The notes under the pieces: model-generated
What the model saw: only the letters and a program-made list of their open reading frames with translations
Databases searched by the model: none
Told to the model about the DNA's origin: nothing
NCBI GenBank assembly: GCA_009792885.1
Contig: WMCF01000018.1
Location: 3,114,031 to 3,178,030 of the forward strand
Source of the DNA: Eremophila alpestris peregrina
Lineage: Eukaryota; Chordata; Aves; Passeriformes; Alaudidae
Length of the DNA stretch: 64,000 nt
Direction of reading: 5' to 3'
In this document: piece after piece, positions 1-13,356 of the stretch
Layout of the letters: each line of letters begins with the position of its first letter
Position numbering within the stretch: the first letter of the stretch is position 1
Made by a program: the position numbers and the translations under genes

Positions 1-2125
1 TTCAAACATTTTATTAGCCAGTAAGTTGTGATCAGAAGAACATTGAAAGGCTGGCAGCATTGGAAATCATTGTGAAGGGATGTACTGAAGTCCACATGCT
101 TGGATGGAATGGGGACCTGCATACGAGGAAGAATGTCAAATAAGTGATGGATGATCATCACCTGCTACTAATTAGTCCCTTAGTTATGCTTGGAGGTGGG
201 GAAGTTGGCATATCTATTCTAGAAGGGGTTATTTTTGATGACCTGGGTGAAAGAATTCTATTTAAATTTTTTGTTTGGTTTACTGAAGACCAAGGATGTA
301 AGGAAATCCAGTTTGAAGGGTAATTTATCCAAAACATGTTGCAAAGTTCAGTTCTATGCTTTGGAGAGCAGAAGAGTTAATTTTTCCTACAGTGTAATAA
401 TATTTTTAGTTCCCAAAAGAATGTGTACATACAAATGTCTCAATTAAGAGACTAATAATCTCCTCAAGAGAACACAGCAGACCTTTAGATGGAAGATAAC
501 AGCTGGGTGGACACCAGGCTGCACCTGTAGTTTTGACAATGTAAATATTTGCAGGAGATACTGGAGTGAACTAAAAAGAAGATATTCCATAGCAAGATAT
601 TTCTTCAACCTCTGCTTTAGGTCTGAGTAGAAATCTAATATTAATGGCACAATAGGCTCCTCTTTTAATTTAGGTTTAATCAGGGACCCTTACCAATAAA
701 CTGCATGAATCTTCATCTGCCTACAAATAACTAAGGCTTGAGATAACTGACCATGGTGGAATTCCATTCTCTCTGCACTAGTCTGTTGTTTCTTAGGCCT
801 TTACTACTCTTCCCTTTATGAACAGAAGATAAATGAAGCTTGGGAGTTGCCAGTGTTGAAATGAGAAAGTTAGAAATTAAGTGAGCCATGAGAAATAGGG
901 ATTAGATTCTGTGAGTACACTAGAGACTAGGATTACTGTGAAATGTCATATACATAAATTGACAGTATTAACTGCTTCATGGCCTCTGCACTTCACTTGC
1001 TCATGTGTTCATTTGTAAGTTTTTGAAATTTCTGTTGAGAGTTTTGTTCAACAGCGAAGCATATGTTGTAAGGAAAATTAACATTGAATCAGCCATCTGT
1101 AAATAATGAAACTTGTGATAATGCAGGGGTTATACATAGCTGGCAAAAATTTGCATTCATGTGCATTTTTTCATTTCAGGCAATATGAAAGTGGCTTTAA
1201 AATGCTCTTGGTGGTGTTAATTTTCTTTTTTCTTTGAGAAATCCAGTAAGGAAAAAATGATGTAGCTAAAAGAAAGGGAGTTAATCAAACATATTTTGAA
1301 GGCTTCTGCTCTAGTAATTTTATTTTGGTTTTTACTGCTTATTGGTTTCAGTGGAGGGATTGAAGGGAACAATTTTCCACTTGATTGTATGTGTGTTACT
1401 TTATGACAGTTGCATACATACTGCTTCATTACAGAGTGGCTATTAAATCTTTCTGGTGATGAGAAGTGGGAGAGAGGGCAGAGAGAAAGATTTTCTTATG
1501 ACAGTTAATAAGAAAAATTTACTTGTGACAAAAGCATTTAAACAAAAATTTCTTACATTTTTGGGGACAAACTTCTCTTTATTCCCGTCACCTTGGAGTC
1601 AGAGGTGAACAAAGCTGTGTTTTGAAAAGGATGCCCTCTGTAAAAATATGATTCTTCTGACACCAGTGTGACCAGCTTGGAACAAAAAGTGAGAAAACAA
1701 GCTTATGGCTTACCAGAAGAAAAAGGTGTAATCCTGTTCAGTTTTCTGGGAAATACATAACAGTTTTCTGCTGTTTTCTGGTTTCACAGATTTAAAAAAA
1801 TGGGAGTAGGCCAACATGGATTGCCTGAACAGTTACCTAAACTATAGAGGAGCTCTTTGCATGTCAGTAAGTGGAAACTTACTCAGGAATGATGGATTCC
1901 CCCAATGGTAGAAATGCAAGAATTTTGGTTTGTAGTGTGCTGTCTTTTCCAGAGTTGATCTGACTGGTCAGATTGGTGGAACTTACACTAATTGACTAAT
2001 TGAACACTCCTCAGTCTCAGGATTTTGGCAGTGCTGGGACATCTGTTAGGCTTTGTGTATTTCAGGAAGTCTTTGTATTGTTTCTTTCTTGGAACATCTG
2101 AAAGATTTCCTGGTTTGGGGCCTAT

Positions 2126-2157
2126 TGTTACCCTGTCACAAAATAGACAGGGTAACA
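2126..2157. repeat. Perfect 12-bp inverted repeat with 8-nt loop
   Basis: Bases 2126-2137 are the exact reverse complement of 2146-2157, with an A-rich 8-base loop (2138-2145). The next pair outward does not match. No transposon ends or target duplication were recognised around it. It could be chance, the remnant of a small palindromic element, or a short hairpin in the pre-mRNA. Confidence 0.85.
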
Positions 2158-5100
2158 CCCCAACTGCCTTCAGCTCTCAGATCTGTGCTGACTTCCAGGA
2201 TATTTGGAACCTGAATACAAGAGTGCCCCAGATCTCCATTCATACAGTTTATGAGACACCCAGTGCATGTACAGGAGTGTGTTATGTGTGACCCTAAACT
2301 TTTGAAGACTTCATTGCTTTTTACTTACTAGTATAAATTACATACAGATTAGGAAAAAAAGTCTGTACCCTCTGGTCTATTTCCACTTCTGGAACTGTGC
2401 TTTGGCTCAGGAGGATGATCCACAATTCTTTTGGAAGTGTACCCCTATTCAGCCCTTGCCCGTCTCAAACTTGTCCACAGCTTGCCCATGCCAGCTCTGT
2501 CCTCTTGGCTCATTTGGTATCATCCAGTCCCCAGACTTGTTTTCTTAGCTAAGAAAAGTTTTTCAACCATTCTCATCAGTTCTTCAAATACTTAGTTCAG
2601 TTCTCTTACTTTGATGGGTACATACTAAAGTCTGCTCTAGAAAGCATTGAGCAGAGCATGCCAACATATGGCAGCTCAGTAGCAACTTCTGAAAATCTTA
2701 AAGTTTTCATAAATTCCATGTAAGGTCTTCCTCTGAATCATTACACATGGCTATTGATTTGCAATTAGCTTGTGTTGCTTTGGTGCAGACAGTCTCTTGC
2801 TGACTGCTACATGAGCCTTGAGAAGCTAAATAGCATTCCTAGGGCAAGGAACAGCAGTTCTTCTGAAAGGTTTGAAAGTGTCAGTGGTCAAACCATTTGG
2901 AATCCATGGCAGAACTGAATGCTTGCCCTGAATCTCAGGTCTCCCAGCCTTTTGCCTCAGCTGCAGTGACAACCTTCCTGTTACTGTGCTGAAGAAAAGA
3001 CATTACAGGAAATACTGGTAGCTGATGGCCTGGGGCCTGGAACACAGTGGATATGCCTAAAGCATGAGGTACATGGCAGACTTTTGAGATGAGTGTCTCA
3101 AAAATTGCTCCTGTCTCTTCAGTCATTCTGGTATTTTGAAGAACTGAGGTACTGTGAACTTGCAGAATATATTAGCATATTCAGTTGATCAGAATAACTT
3201 ATGGCATCTCTTGTCATCGTTGGTGAAAAGTGAATAATATCTCAAAAAGATTGCAGGAATATCAGCAATTTTCCACTTATTTATATGGGAGCAAATTGGT
3301 GTCCAGTTGTGGAAGTTTTATTTGCATATCTTAAAGAAAGAAATGTAAGGCAAAAAAGGGTCACAGTGAAAGCATTCATAAAGTGTTTTTCAGTATGCAG
3401 ATATGATCATATTGAGGACAAATAGTTTTCTGCCTTTGAAGTCAGATTGGAGACAGCATCAAGTTTTAAAGACTGAGGAAGAGAAAACAAAGATGATGGT
3501 AATGATTTTTCAAAGGCTGATACACTTCAGCTGGATTCAGCTTGCTAGTGCTTGTGCTGTGAAAATATGTCGAGTTGAACCTTGTCTCTTTTCTATGCTT
3601 TTCTTCAGTTCTGTGAGTCTTCAAACAGAATAATTGGAACTTTCCTTAAGATTGCAAAAGTCAATCTTAAAACTTCTTCTGTGGTATTTTTGAAAATCTT
3701 AGCCTATCAGTGAAAACAGACTGACTTCACTGATAACTGAAAAGTTGCCATTTGCCTTAAGAGCAGGGCACACAGAAGAGTGATAGATAAAGGGAGCAGG
3801 ATGACCTGTCTGACACTTCTGTCACTGGAACTCCTGGGGTGTTACGTGCCTGAGTGTTTGTTGAAAAAAGGCAAAGGTTCAGCTGCTCCACAGATTTCAG
3901 TGAAGCTGCCAGCAGCAGTGACGTCAATGTCAGTTCTGCTGATTGTATTTTACAGTGGCTGAGCTGCTGGTATTTGAACTGAAACCACTGAAGTTATTGG
4001 ATAGTATAAATTGGTGTAAATCCATTAACTTTTTCTTTAATATGTTCTTGTTTATGGCAGGACCAAGCTCAGGCTGTTGTATAGATGTCATTCACGTTGT
4101 AATGGTTCTTAAATTTTTCCCTCTTGTCTTTGTGATTTTTGTTTATTTGGTAGCTTTTTGGATGGTATGGAGTGAAGGAACTCAATTGTGATTTCAGCTA
4201 CATGGATGTGTGCTTTGGAGAAATATGCTGTTGAGCTTTAGAATTGCATAAGAAGTGGCAGGTTTTCAGGCAAGCCTCCAAATCCCTCCCACATATCTAG
4301 AGATTATATAATCAAATTGTGTGTGAGTTTCATGTTGCTAGGACAAAGTAGAAACAGCAAATTGAAATTATTTCTCATTTTGTATAAGGAGGCCAATGTA
4401 AAGTGCCAATTTTTGCAGCATTATTACAGCAAAAGTAGCAGGGAGTTTTTTGAGGGGGATGGTGAGGATGAAGTACAGATTGGATCCAGACTGGTCACAG
4501 GCAGTAGGTAAAGCTGGTCAGTCAAGCCATTTTTCTTCACAACTTAGATGTGAATGAGGGGCAGGCAGAGAAAGGCAATTCTGTTGCCCTCTAGACAAAA
4601 GAGTTTTCTTTTGAAGATTGTCAGAGCCCAGTTGTGTCATTCAAATCATAATACAGCACTGTGTGGCAGTGAGGGAACATTTAAACATCATGGTTTGAGG
4701 ATTTTTTGTTAATTTGTTTTGTTATGATCTGTTTCTAATTTGCCTCTCTAGTCAGCAATGTTCATGATTTACCAAGTGTGGGAAATCTGTGTTAAAAAAT
4801 GTGTGTCAGAATGCAAGCCTTACACTGAACGTTTTTCTGTATCTAATTTTTAGGAACATGAACTTGAGGTATTTTGAAAAACATGGAAGAAATTATATCA
4901 CCATGGACTTGGGATGATTAAAAAACAGTAGCAGTTTTGATCTGCATTTACTGAAGTGTTAAAAGTTTATCTGTGGCTCACTGAGCAGTGCTGTGCTTTA
5001 GGTGTGTCAGGCAGCCTGGTGTAGGCACCTGGTGAAGTCAGTCAGGATCCAGCCCCTCCATACAGCCAAAGCTTTGTTGAAACCTCACTTTGTTGTAGAG

Positions 5101-6227
5101 ATGCATTATAAGCTGTACACTGAATAACATGTAATAAATATCAGTAAAAGTGTTCAGCAAAAGCTTTTAGGTACTCACTCATGTTAGCCTGTGCTTTGGC
5201 ACCTCCCCTGCCCATTGCTGGGTAGGCTTTTGCATAATAATAACCCAGATGGGAACTGAAATCTTGTGTTTCTTTCATAGGTAGGAAGGGCCTTCAAAAT
5301 GCTTTGCATTTAATCCATTTTCAAGGAGAAAAAAGAAAACAACTCAAAACATGGAATACAAAACCTAAATCCTCTCTACCCAAAAGTAATTTTTTCTGCA
5401 CAACCAGAAAATCTAGTCATTGTTTTACAAATGTTTAATCTGTGGCTTCAGGGTAGATCTATACCAGTAGGAAAAAGAAGGTTCATGATGAATTCCTCTT
5501 GGGCTTGTGCACATCCTTAGGCAATTTGCAGTGGATCAACATGTATTTAGTAAGAGATGGTACATGAGCATTGTTCCAGCCAGAAAAACTGCAACATGGC
5601 AGTGCACTGACCTCAGAGTTTAACTGGGGCAGTAACATGGCCTGGAGCAGATCAATAACTGAGCCCTTACTGAGCATTTGGTTTGGACTTGTTTCACTTC
5701 TGACTGCTGTGTTTTGATTCCTGCAGCTGATGTACCAGACATGCAGTACTTCCCTTCTCTGCTGCTTTCCAGAACTACCAGAAGGACAAATGCTTCTGAG
5801 GATGCAGAGCACGAAGGTGCTCTCTGAGGATGAAAGTCCATATGCTGCCATAAATCTGATGCAGTCTGATCAGGGGAGACAAGTTAGTTAATGTTAAACT
5901 GCGAGGCAGCGACAGCTTTGCTCCTTGCTTCAAAAATACATGCTTGCCTACTAAATTCCCAGCTTTGGTTGTAGGTAATTCAGGTATTTTGGTAGCTCTC
6001 TACCAAATAAAGGACCTATTTGATTTAATTTGTTTATTTTACTGGTTTATCAGATTGCAATATAACAGGATTTAATGTGACTGGTGCTGGTTACACTGTT
6101 TTTCTGCCTGGCCTTCTCTCCTGTCTCCTCCGTGAGCCAGTGGCAGAATAATAAAACATAACAATAATTGGCCTGAGACTGCAGCCTGAGAGTTCCCTGA
6201 GATCTTACTATGCTCTTTCCAATTATT

Positions 6228-6776
6228 AGTGAATTTGTCTTCTAGGAGCCTCTCTAGTCCCTTTTAAACCCATTGGTACTCTAAGAACTTCAGTGGTGGT
6301 GTGTGGAAAGTAGTTACACAGTGTTAATGTTGCTGAGGAGCCTCCTACTTTTGTGTGATTTGAGTATGGCCACATCTGATTGCATTTTTTCCCAATTCCT
6401 ACTACATATTTCCTGAGAAGGAATATTCAAAGCTCATAATATTGAAGAGGAATTTTGAATATTTTTTCCTGTGTGCCCCAATTTTTGCATTTATCTACAT
6501 CTACCATTTTGTCAAACAGTAACTAAGATCTTTTTCACAGTTGATGCTGTTTGTGATATTATGTCCTGCCATCTGCAGACTTTGTCATCTTATTAAAATC
6601 GCTTCATGGCTTTGAATGTATTAAAAAATGACCAAGAACATTTGTTGAAAAGTGACCATTTCATCCTGTGCTTCCTTTCCCATCTTTCTGGCAATTTGTG
6701 CCTGGCTTTTCTGAGCACTCAATGATTGCTTAGCTTTAGAAGCAAGTGGCCTTGTTAAAGCCTTTTGGTAGTGTTA
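6228..6776 (-). mobile_element. Ancient CR1-like LINE fragment, left part, minus strand
   Basis: Read on the plus strand, this segment follows in order the reverse complement of old amniote CR1 copies as I remember them. It has the 'cctctctagtcccttttaaaccc' type start near 6250, a 'ccatctgcagactttgtc' block near 6570 and a 'ccttgttaaagccttttgg' block near 6750. Divergence is high, with many indels. The copy is interrupted at about 6777 by a younger CR1 and appears to resume after 6995. Coding capacity is gone. Family assignment is from recalled consensus only. Confidence 0.5.
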
Positions 6777-6995
6777 GGCTGCACCAGAGGAGGTTTAGGT
6801 TGGACATTAGAAGAATTTTTTTTGCAGAAAGGATGATTAGATATTGAAATGGGCTGCCCAGGGAGTTGGTGAGTATTTAAGGAAAGACTTGATATGGCAC
6901 TCAGTGCCATGGTCTAGACATGGTGGTGTTCAGTCACAGGTTGGACTCAATGACCTCAGAGGTCTTTTCCAGCCTCATTGGTTCTGTGATTCTGT
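6777..6995 (+). mobile_element. CR1 LINE 3' fragment, plus strand, inserted in older CR1
   Basis: This has the hallmark CR1 3' end. A 'gaggtttaggttggacatta' block (6789 on) is followed by 'gggctgcccagggagttggtg' near 6850, then 'ggttggactcaatgacctcag' near 6940. The closing octamer-type repeat of 'ttctgtga' units falls at 6981-6995. The copy is severely 5'-truncated, as is usual for CR1, and carries no intact reverse transcriptase. It lies in the opposite orientation to the old element that surrounds it. Confidence 0.88.
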
Positions 6996-7100
6996 ACATC
7001 TGCCTGTTCTCCCTTATGCAAATGCTTTTTATCCCATTAAGGATAGGACTTAAGAAAGTGAGAGATGTCACCTTCCATGACAAAAGCCTGCTCTGAGTGG
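6996..7100 (-). mobile_element. Ancient CR1-like LINE fragment, right part, minus strand
   Basis: Immediately after the younger CR1, the plus strand reads 'ctgttctcccttatgcaaatgc' and then, near 7075, a 'tccatgacaaaagcc' block. These correspond to the next blocks of the old minus-strand CR1 that stops at about 6776. The order and orientation suggest a single old element split by the 6777-6995 insertion. The similarity is weak. Confidence 0.42.
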
Positions 7101-8067
7101 GATTGCTGGATACTTTCAGCATCAGGACACCATTATTAAAAACAGGTTCTTCAGAAGAGTAGGACCTCCAGGTAAATAACACATGTTCATTTTCAGGTGA
7201 CTCCTGAATATATGAAATGGTATTTTTTTTCACTTTTAAAGGGCAATCATAGCTGGATTTGGTACCTGCTTCTATACATACAACACATGCCAATAAAGCC
7301 TCTCCTATGATGTCAAATGATGTTTTAATGGAAAAACATCTGATAATATTTGAGATGAGGAACTGCTGTCCTGAATAAAATGACTCACTGTATTTAATTT
7401 TTTTATTGGCAGATTAGACATAGGCCTTTGAATTGGAAAAAATTTAATGTCTGCTTAGCACTTGCTTGAACATTTAATCTATGGTGTGACTAAATGCCTT
7501 CCTGACAGCTGTACAAATTGCTAATGATGTGGTTATCCTTCCCTGTCAGTAGATTCCTTCAGTAGATTGTCTTGGAGGAGACTTGATGGAATCAGTCTGA
7601 TTAGCATGCTGCATTAGGTATTCTCTTTTCTGATCTAATACATTCTCTTTATTATTCTCTTTTCTCATAGCAACTCTTAAAGCAGTAATCTAGGCTCAGG
7701 TGTGGTGGTTTTAGCTGTGGTAGCAATTCACTGTTGCTGCTTTGGGTGTGTCTAGTGGGTTGAGCACAGGTCTGAATTTGGCAATGAACATTTGAACATG
7801 TTGAGCTATTTAAGGCAAAAAAAAAGGCTCAGAAGAATTGAACTTGGTGAATTAAATTAGCATTTCCCCAGCAGGCAGTAATAGGAAGTGTTTGTTCAAA
7901 AATGTTACATTACATATGGCCTGACATTTGGATGTGTCTTTCCAGTAGCCTTGGTACCTGGAACAGTTCCCATAATCTGGAAATGAGATACTGCTTAATA
8001 AGTAAGCAGCACATAGTGTCAATGTGAAGAGTTTAAAAGCATTACTGGGTTATTTTAGTGCATTATT

Positions 8068-8083
8068 ATATATATATATATTT
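8068..8083. repeat. Short (TA)n low-complexity tract
   Basis: An alternating T/A run in AT-rich intronic sequence. It is too short to be more than a potential length-variable microsatellite. Confidence 0.75.
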
Positions 8084-11000
8084 AAAATTAATTTCCTGGT
8101 TTGTTTGTCAATAAATGTATCAGGGAAGATAAGGGATATCTGACTATGTCCATCTCTGTTCCTGAGGAAGAACAGAGACCAAATTGTTGGATGATATTAC
8201 TTGACATTTTAGTAGAGCCTCTCCTGAATCTGGAAGGCTTCTCAGGGCAACAGATTTTTCTAAACAAAAGGATCCAGATGTTCAAGTAAACTTAATGTAT
8301 ACTCATGGTTTTGAGAAAAGGCTTAAAAGATTAATGAAGGGAAACTGATTCTGGAATTTTCAAGATTAGATAGAATCAAAGAAATTTATTCTGTCTTTCC
8401 CAGATTTCTTAAATGCCCATATGCAGTTTTCAACAGGACTCCTGTCCTGCCTTATCCTGTACTGGGAATGGACTGGTCCAAGTAAGGCATCAGTCAGTGC
8501 AGTGAAGGAAAGCTTGTCTGTAGGAATCCAGTGTGATTTGTTGGTGAAATAAAGATTGTATATGGAGGACATCAAGAGGGAGTGGGATGTGAGGACAGAG
8601 TCCAGCTTCATTCACAGTGCATAGTGACCAGTCAGCTGCCTGTCCTGGGTGACACTGTCACATCAGAAACTTTATAACCAAGAGCAGAGTCATTTGTTCT
8701 AACCTTAGGTGACTGCACCTTGGTTTAGACTCAGTTTTTCACCACTGGCTCCATATATAGGCAGTGGAAAAGAGTCAGTATATCCAGAGTGTGATGTATC
8801 TGTTCTATCCCAAACATTTGTTTTGGGATTTTGTGAAATAGCTGCTAAACAAACGCACTTATAGAGGCGCATACTTTCTTTATTGAGAGGCAACTGGATG
8901 ACTAGCTCTGAGTTAGACATCTGAAAAGTTTGGACAAGATAGTCTGGTTACTCCCTAAGTATAATGCTCTTCTTTTTCTGGCTGCCTAGGTTGGTGCTTG
9001 GAGTCTGATCTACAGAGCTATGGACTAAGTGCAGAATGGCACTGGGATTTTAATGGGGCATTGACTTCATTCCTTTACCTCAGTTCCTCATCTGCAATGG
9101 AAATACAACTTTTTTGCCCATGCTTCACATAATTTAACTCTGCTCTGTGACTTGTCTTTGGAGTTCTGTTTCACAGTGCCTCTCCCCCTTCTTACCAGTG
9201 GCACAGGTATCCTTGTTCTGGGTTTGATCTGTAGGGTTTTATCTGCCTGGATTTAGAATGCCTGCATTACTTTATCAGGTCAGCCACAAGACTTGAGTAT
9301 TACATGTGATGGCACCTGACTTGTAAAAACAAAAAAAGCAAATAGGAAATTGCTTTTATCCTTTTTTCAGTTGTCCGGGGCTTTTATCAAGAGCTTGAGA
9401 GCTGCAAGATATTCAGTCTGAAGCTAGTTGCTGCACTGGGACTGGGTGTTGAGCCAGTATAATCGTGGAAGTAATTTCATGTTTGGGACCAGAACAGAAC
9501 ATTTCTGTAGAATTTTGACTTAAAAGTAAATTTAAGATGTTTCTGTGGTTGTTCAGAGCTACTCAGATACTCAGATTAATATGTTAAATCGTTATGAAGA
9601 CAGATGGCAATGTTTGAGATTGCTATAAATTCACAGCAGATAACAAAATATCAGTATACTGCTTTTTATCTCACTGGAAATGGTAGCTCCTATAGTGACA
9701 ATTCATAACATACTCAGTTGTTGTAAGGTGCTTCCTCAAGAACAGCACTCAGTGACTCTAAACTGACTCTTCTGAGAACAGATGTTGATTAAAGAACTAA
9801 AAAACTTAAATGTCAATTAAAGATCTGTATCTCTCCAGAGTTCAATTATCATTTTCCTTCTTCTTGCTCTTTTTTGTGTGCCTGGTATATGGGCTGCATG
9901 AGTGTGGAAGTCCCAGGGGTTTAGGTTTTAGAAGGTGTAGTGTCTGGAGTATGGGTAATAATGGCATGGCTGGGTCTGAAGCAGTGTGGTACCTGTTCTG
10001 CCATCAGACTTCAGTGGGACTGAGCCTTCTGAGCACAGGGGCAGCACCTGTGCTTTAACTGTGTATATTTATGGGCCTTTGCACACATTGACAGATGTAG
10101 AGGTTTTGTATTACCAGTTGACTTTCAGTTTTAGGTGACAATTTGTGTGTGTGATTTTGAAGCTATATCTTGGTAGCTTGGTAATTTGGGTGCCATGTGA
10201 ATACAAATCTGCGGGAGAAAAATTGAAAGGCTGTTATTGTAGTTTGCCAAATATCCTGGGGTCCTCCTCAGAAAAGATTACAAGTTACATTTTTGCATAT
10301 TAAAAAAGCAGCTGCTGTCCTTGAAGTCAGAAATGTACCTTTGCAAGTGTTATATAATACACTTGCACTAAATTTTCTGGGAAACCAGGGTTGATATTTT
10401 TCTCTTTGTATTTCATGGATTACCTACTTACTTTAACTTTGGGTCACACAGCTCAGTAGGGAAGCAAAAGAAAAGAAGAGAGCCTGGAAAGATGCCATTT
10501 TTGCTGGCACTTTGAAAAATCATTTCTGTAAGGGAATGAGGAAGGGTAAACTCATCCTACCCTGCTGGGCTGATGTGAGAGCTCCTCAGAGCTTCAATCA
10601 GCATCATAAGATGCCTTTTTCCAGATGTGGAGTTGAGCTGCAGCTCAGGCTCCTGTGCCCTGGTTAGCAGAATATAATGGATCTTCAAAGTCATGCAGTT
10701 TCTTACTGATTTGTGTGGCAATAATGTCTGTGTTTTGAGGAATGCTGAAATGCATGCACCTTGGTGCAAAGCTGCAGATAATGCTTCAGTCTAAGATTCA
10801 GGCTCATAATGTCTGCTCAGCTGTGAAATTATGATGCTGCTGCTGCTAACTTTGTATTGATCTGTGTCCTCAACTAAAATTGCTTCACTTTGCTGTAGGT
10901 TAACCCAACACTTCTGCTGACTGGTACTGGGTGTTTGGCTCAGTGACAATAATCCCCTGCCAGCTGCCAACCTCTAGGTTAAATTTGTGGCAAGAGCAGC

Positions 11001-11209
11001 TGGGTTCACAGCCAGCCTCTCTCTTGGGGCATGGATGGCTTCATGTCTCTTGGTGGGAGAGCATGGTAATACTGTTTGAAACAAGAGAAATAATTTGGTA
11101 TGACATCAGCTTGTGCAATTTGTTTAGGTCTGTAATGATACTGTGTTTAAAAGATTTTACATGTGTCATGTGTAAAGTAGGTATCATAAGGAGTGGTAAG
11201 TGAATCATA

Positions 11210-11345
11210 ATGTAATTTTTTTCTGGTACATTTATAATGTGGTATATTATAAATACCTTGGTATATAATATATCTATGCACCATTAATATTATAAATAAC
11301 TATAATTATAAATATCTATTATAAATTGGGTATTTTTTAAAATTC
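11210..11345. repeat. AT-rich low-complexity region
   Basis: Roughly 135 bases almost entirely A and T, with recurring 'tataaat' and 'ttataaata' words in both orientations. It can form imperfect hairpins. No coding or transposon signal was recognised. Confidence 0.7.
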
Positions 11346-13033
11346 TGAACTTTTTTTAAAGTCTTCCACAATGCTTTATGTTCCCTTCTGTCTGCCTTTG
11401 AACCTAGTAGGGCAGAATAATTTTAAAGTGGTGTATAAGTCAAGTAAAAGTGTGTTAGGGAGGAAGCATTTATGGTGCTCAGTGTCACAGAGGCATTGGA
11501 GAAATGCATGAATTCAGTTTGAGGTTAATAGGACAGTGGCTTAGTTCCTTTTGTTGCTTCATGTGCTGTAAGTTGGGCACAAGTGATGTTGACAAAGCCA
11601 GCAGTAGTTAAGGTGTTAATAAATCCCACTGGAAACAGGTGATGGAGCAGTTCAGGTGGTGAAATCCTGCTGCTTTATGCAGAAATGCACTTGGAGCTGT
11701 GAGACACCAGCCTGTATTCCTGAGGGTGGGCACAGTGATAGGATCACATCCAGTGTGCTCTAGCTGGCTCCATGGCATTTAATCAAGGAAGGTTAGTAAG
11801 AGAGAAGGTAGAACTGGGAACTTGAGTACTGTGTTCTCAAGTGCCTACAAAATGAAAAGGTTATCAGTGAGAAAATGAGCAGCAATGGGCAATGCCCAGC
11901 AAAGCCCAGGAGTGCAAAGCAAGATGCTGTTAAAATGGCACTGTAGTTTCTCTCCCCAGCCTACATTATTTGAAGGCAGCCATATCATATATGATAATTG
12001 GGAGGAAAAAAAGGTTTTGTGGTAATGTTATTGTTTATATTATTTATTTATACTATTTAAAGTGGACCATGCTTTTTAAAAAATGAGAGCAAGCCTTACC
12101 CCATGTAAGCAGAACTGAAATGCCATGCACAGTCTTTGCCTTTTGGTGAGAAGTGTTCAGAGCAGTTTTGCTTGGCTTCAGCTGTGTGTCCCTGACAGGG
12201 TGTTCACCCAGATGAATTGGGGCAGGTGGCTGTTAGCAGTTCTGAGACCTTTGAGGGAGGCTGCTGCACCTGCTGGGTCTGGCTCAGGCCACCCAAATCT
12301 GCTGGGCTGAAACCTGCTCTGTCCTCAGTGCCCAGGAGTCAGAAGCACTGGGGGGGTCTTGTGTGTGATGGGCTCTCAGACTCCACTTGCTGTCCCAGTG
12401 TAAGCTTTTCATTCCAAGAGTCATGCTGCTCTCTCACAATAATGAAAACAGTGTTTCAGAGTGAATTTGTGTCCATGAAAACCTGTAATGTCCTAGGGAA
12501 TGTTTTTCCTCAGCTCTGGAGTCAGTTTATGTGTGTTCCAGCATGCCTGCTTGATATCCCTGGATATCCTACATATGAACACCTTTTGGGCCCAGTTGTG
12601 ATGCTTGGTGATTCTTGGTTCTGTTAAACTTTTCTTAACAAAAAAAAAAATTACAAGACTGGTGGGAGGCTTTATGTGAGGATAGTTTTAACTAAAGGTT
12701 TATCAGTGTCCTTTATCCTGTAGCATGCCTTAGGCATGCTGTCAGGAAGGAAGGTGGGCATGCTCACACACGTGCTTGTCACCATCCTTGGTAATGTTAA
12801 CAGGAAACTGAAAATCTTAAAAGCACTGTATTTGAGAAGTTTCACTTTGCTGACCTTAGATTTTTCAGTCAGATAAAGCAAAGGGAAAGTGATATTCTTG
12901 CATGTCAAGATATTTTGATGTAAAGAAATGGCTTTTACAATAGACAGTGTTCTACATTCCATTATTGTATTTTATTTTTCTTACACTTCAGATGTTTTAG
13001 GGTAATGTAAAGTGAGTCATGCTTCATGACATT

Positions 13034-13356
13034 GAGGTGCTGGAGTGTGTCCAAAGGACAGTGAAGCTTCTGAAAGGACTAGAGCACAAGTGTTAGGAGA
13101 AGAGGCTGAGGGAGTTGGGAGTGTTTGTCCTGGAGGAAAGGAGGCTCAGGGGAAGGCCTTATTCCTCTCTACAACTCCCTAAAAGGAAGCTGTAGCCAGG
13201 TGGGAAATGGCCTCTTACAGGCAACCAGTGATAGGACAAGAAGAAATGGCCTCAAGTTGCATTGAGGAGGTTTAGATTGGTTATTAGGAAACAATTCTTT
13301 ACTGAGAGGGGTGTCAGACTTTGGCACAGGCTGCCCAGGGAAGTGGTGGAGTCACT
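13034..13356 (+). mobile_element. CR1 LINE fragment, plus strand, lacking its 3' tail
   Basis: This matches, in order, the end of CR1 ORF2 and the adjoining region. It starts at the 'gaggtgctggagtgtgtcca' block, passes the 'gagaagaggctgagggag' and 'aaatggcctcaagttgc' blocks, and ends at 'caggctgcccagggaagtgg' (13327-13346) plus a few bases. The normal continuation through 'ccatccctggaggt' to the octamer tail is absent here. A minus-strand CR1 tail starts directly at the break. There is no intact coding frame. Confidence 0.88.

Noticed and set aside
5483..5851. 122-residue open frame on the minus strand
   Set aside because: No recognisable motif, no promoter or splice support, and the peptide composition looks random.
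12722..12740. Short palindrome (AGCATGCC, three-base loop, GGCATGCT)
   Set aside because: An 8-bp stem with a 3-base loop is expected by chance in 64 kb and has no supporting context.
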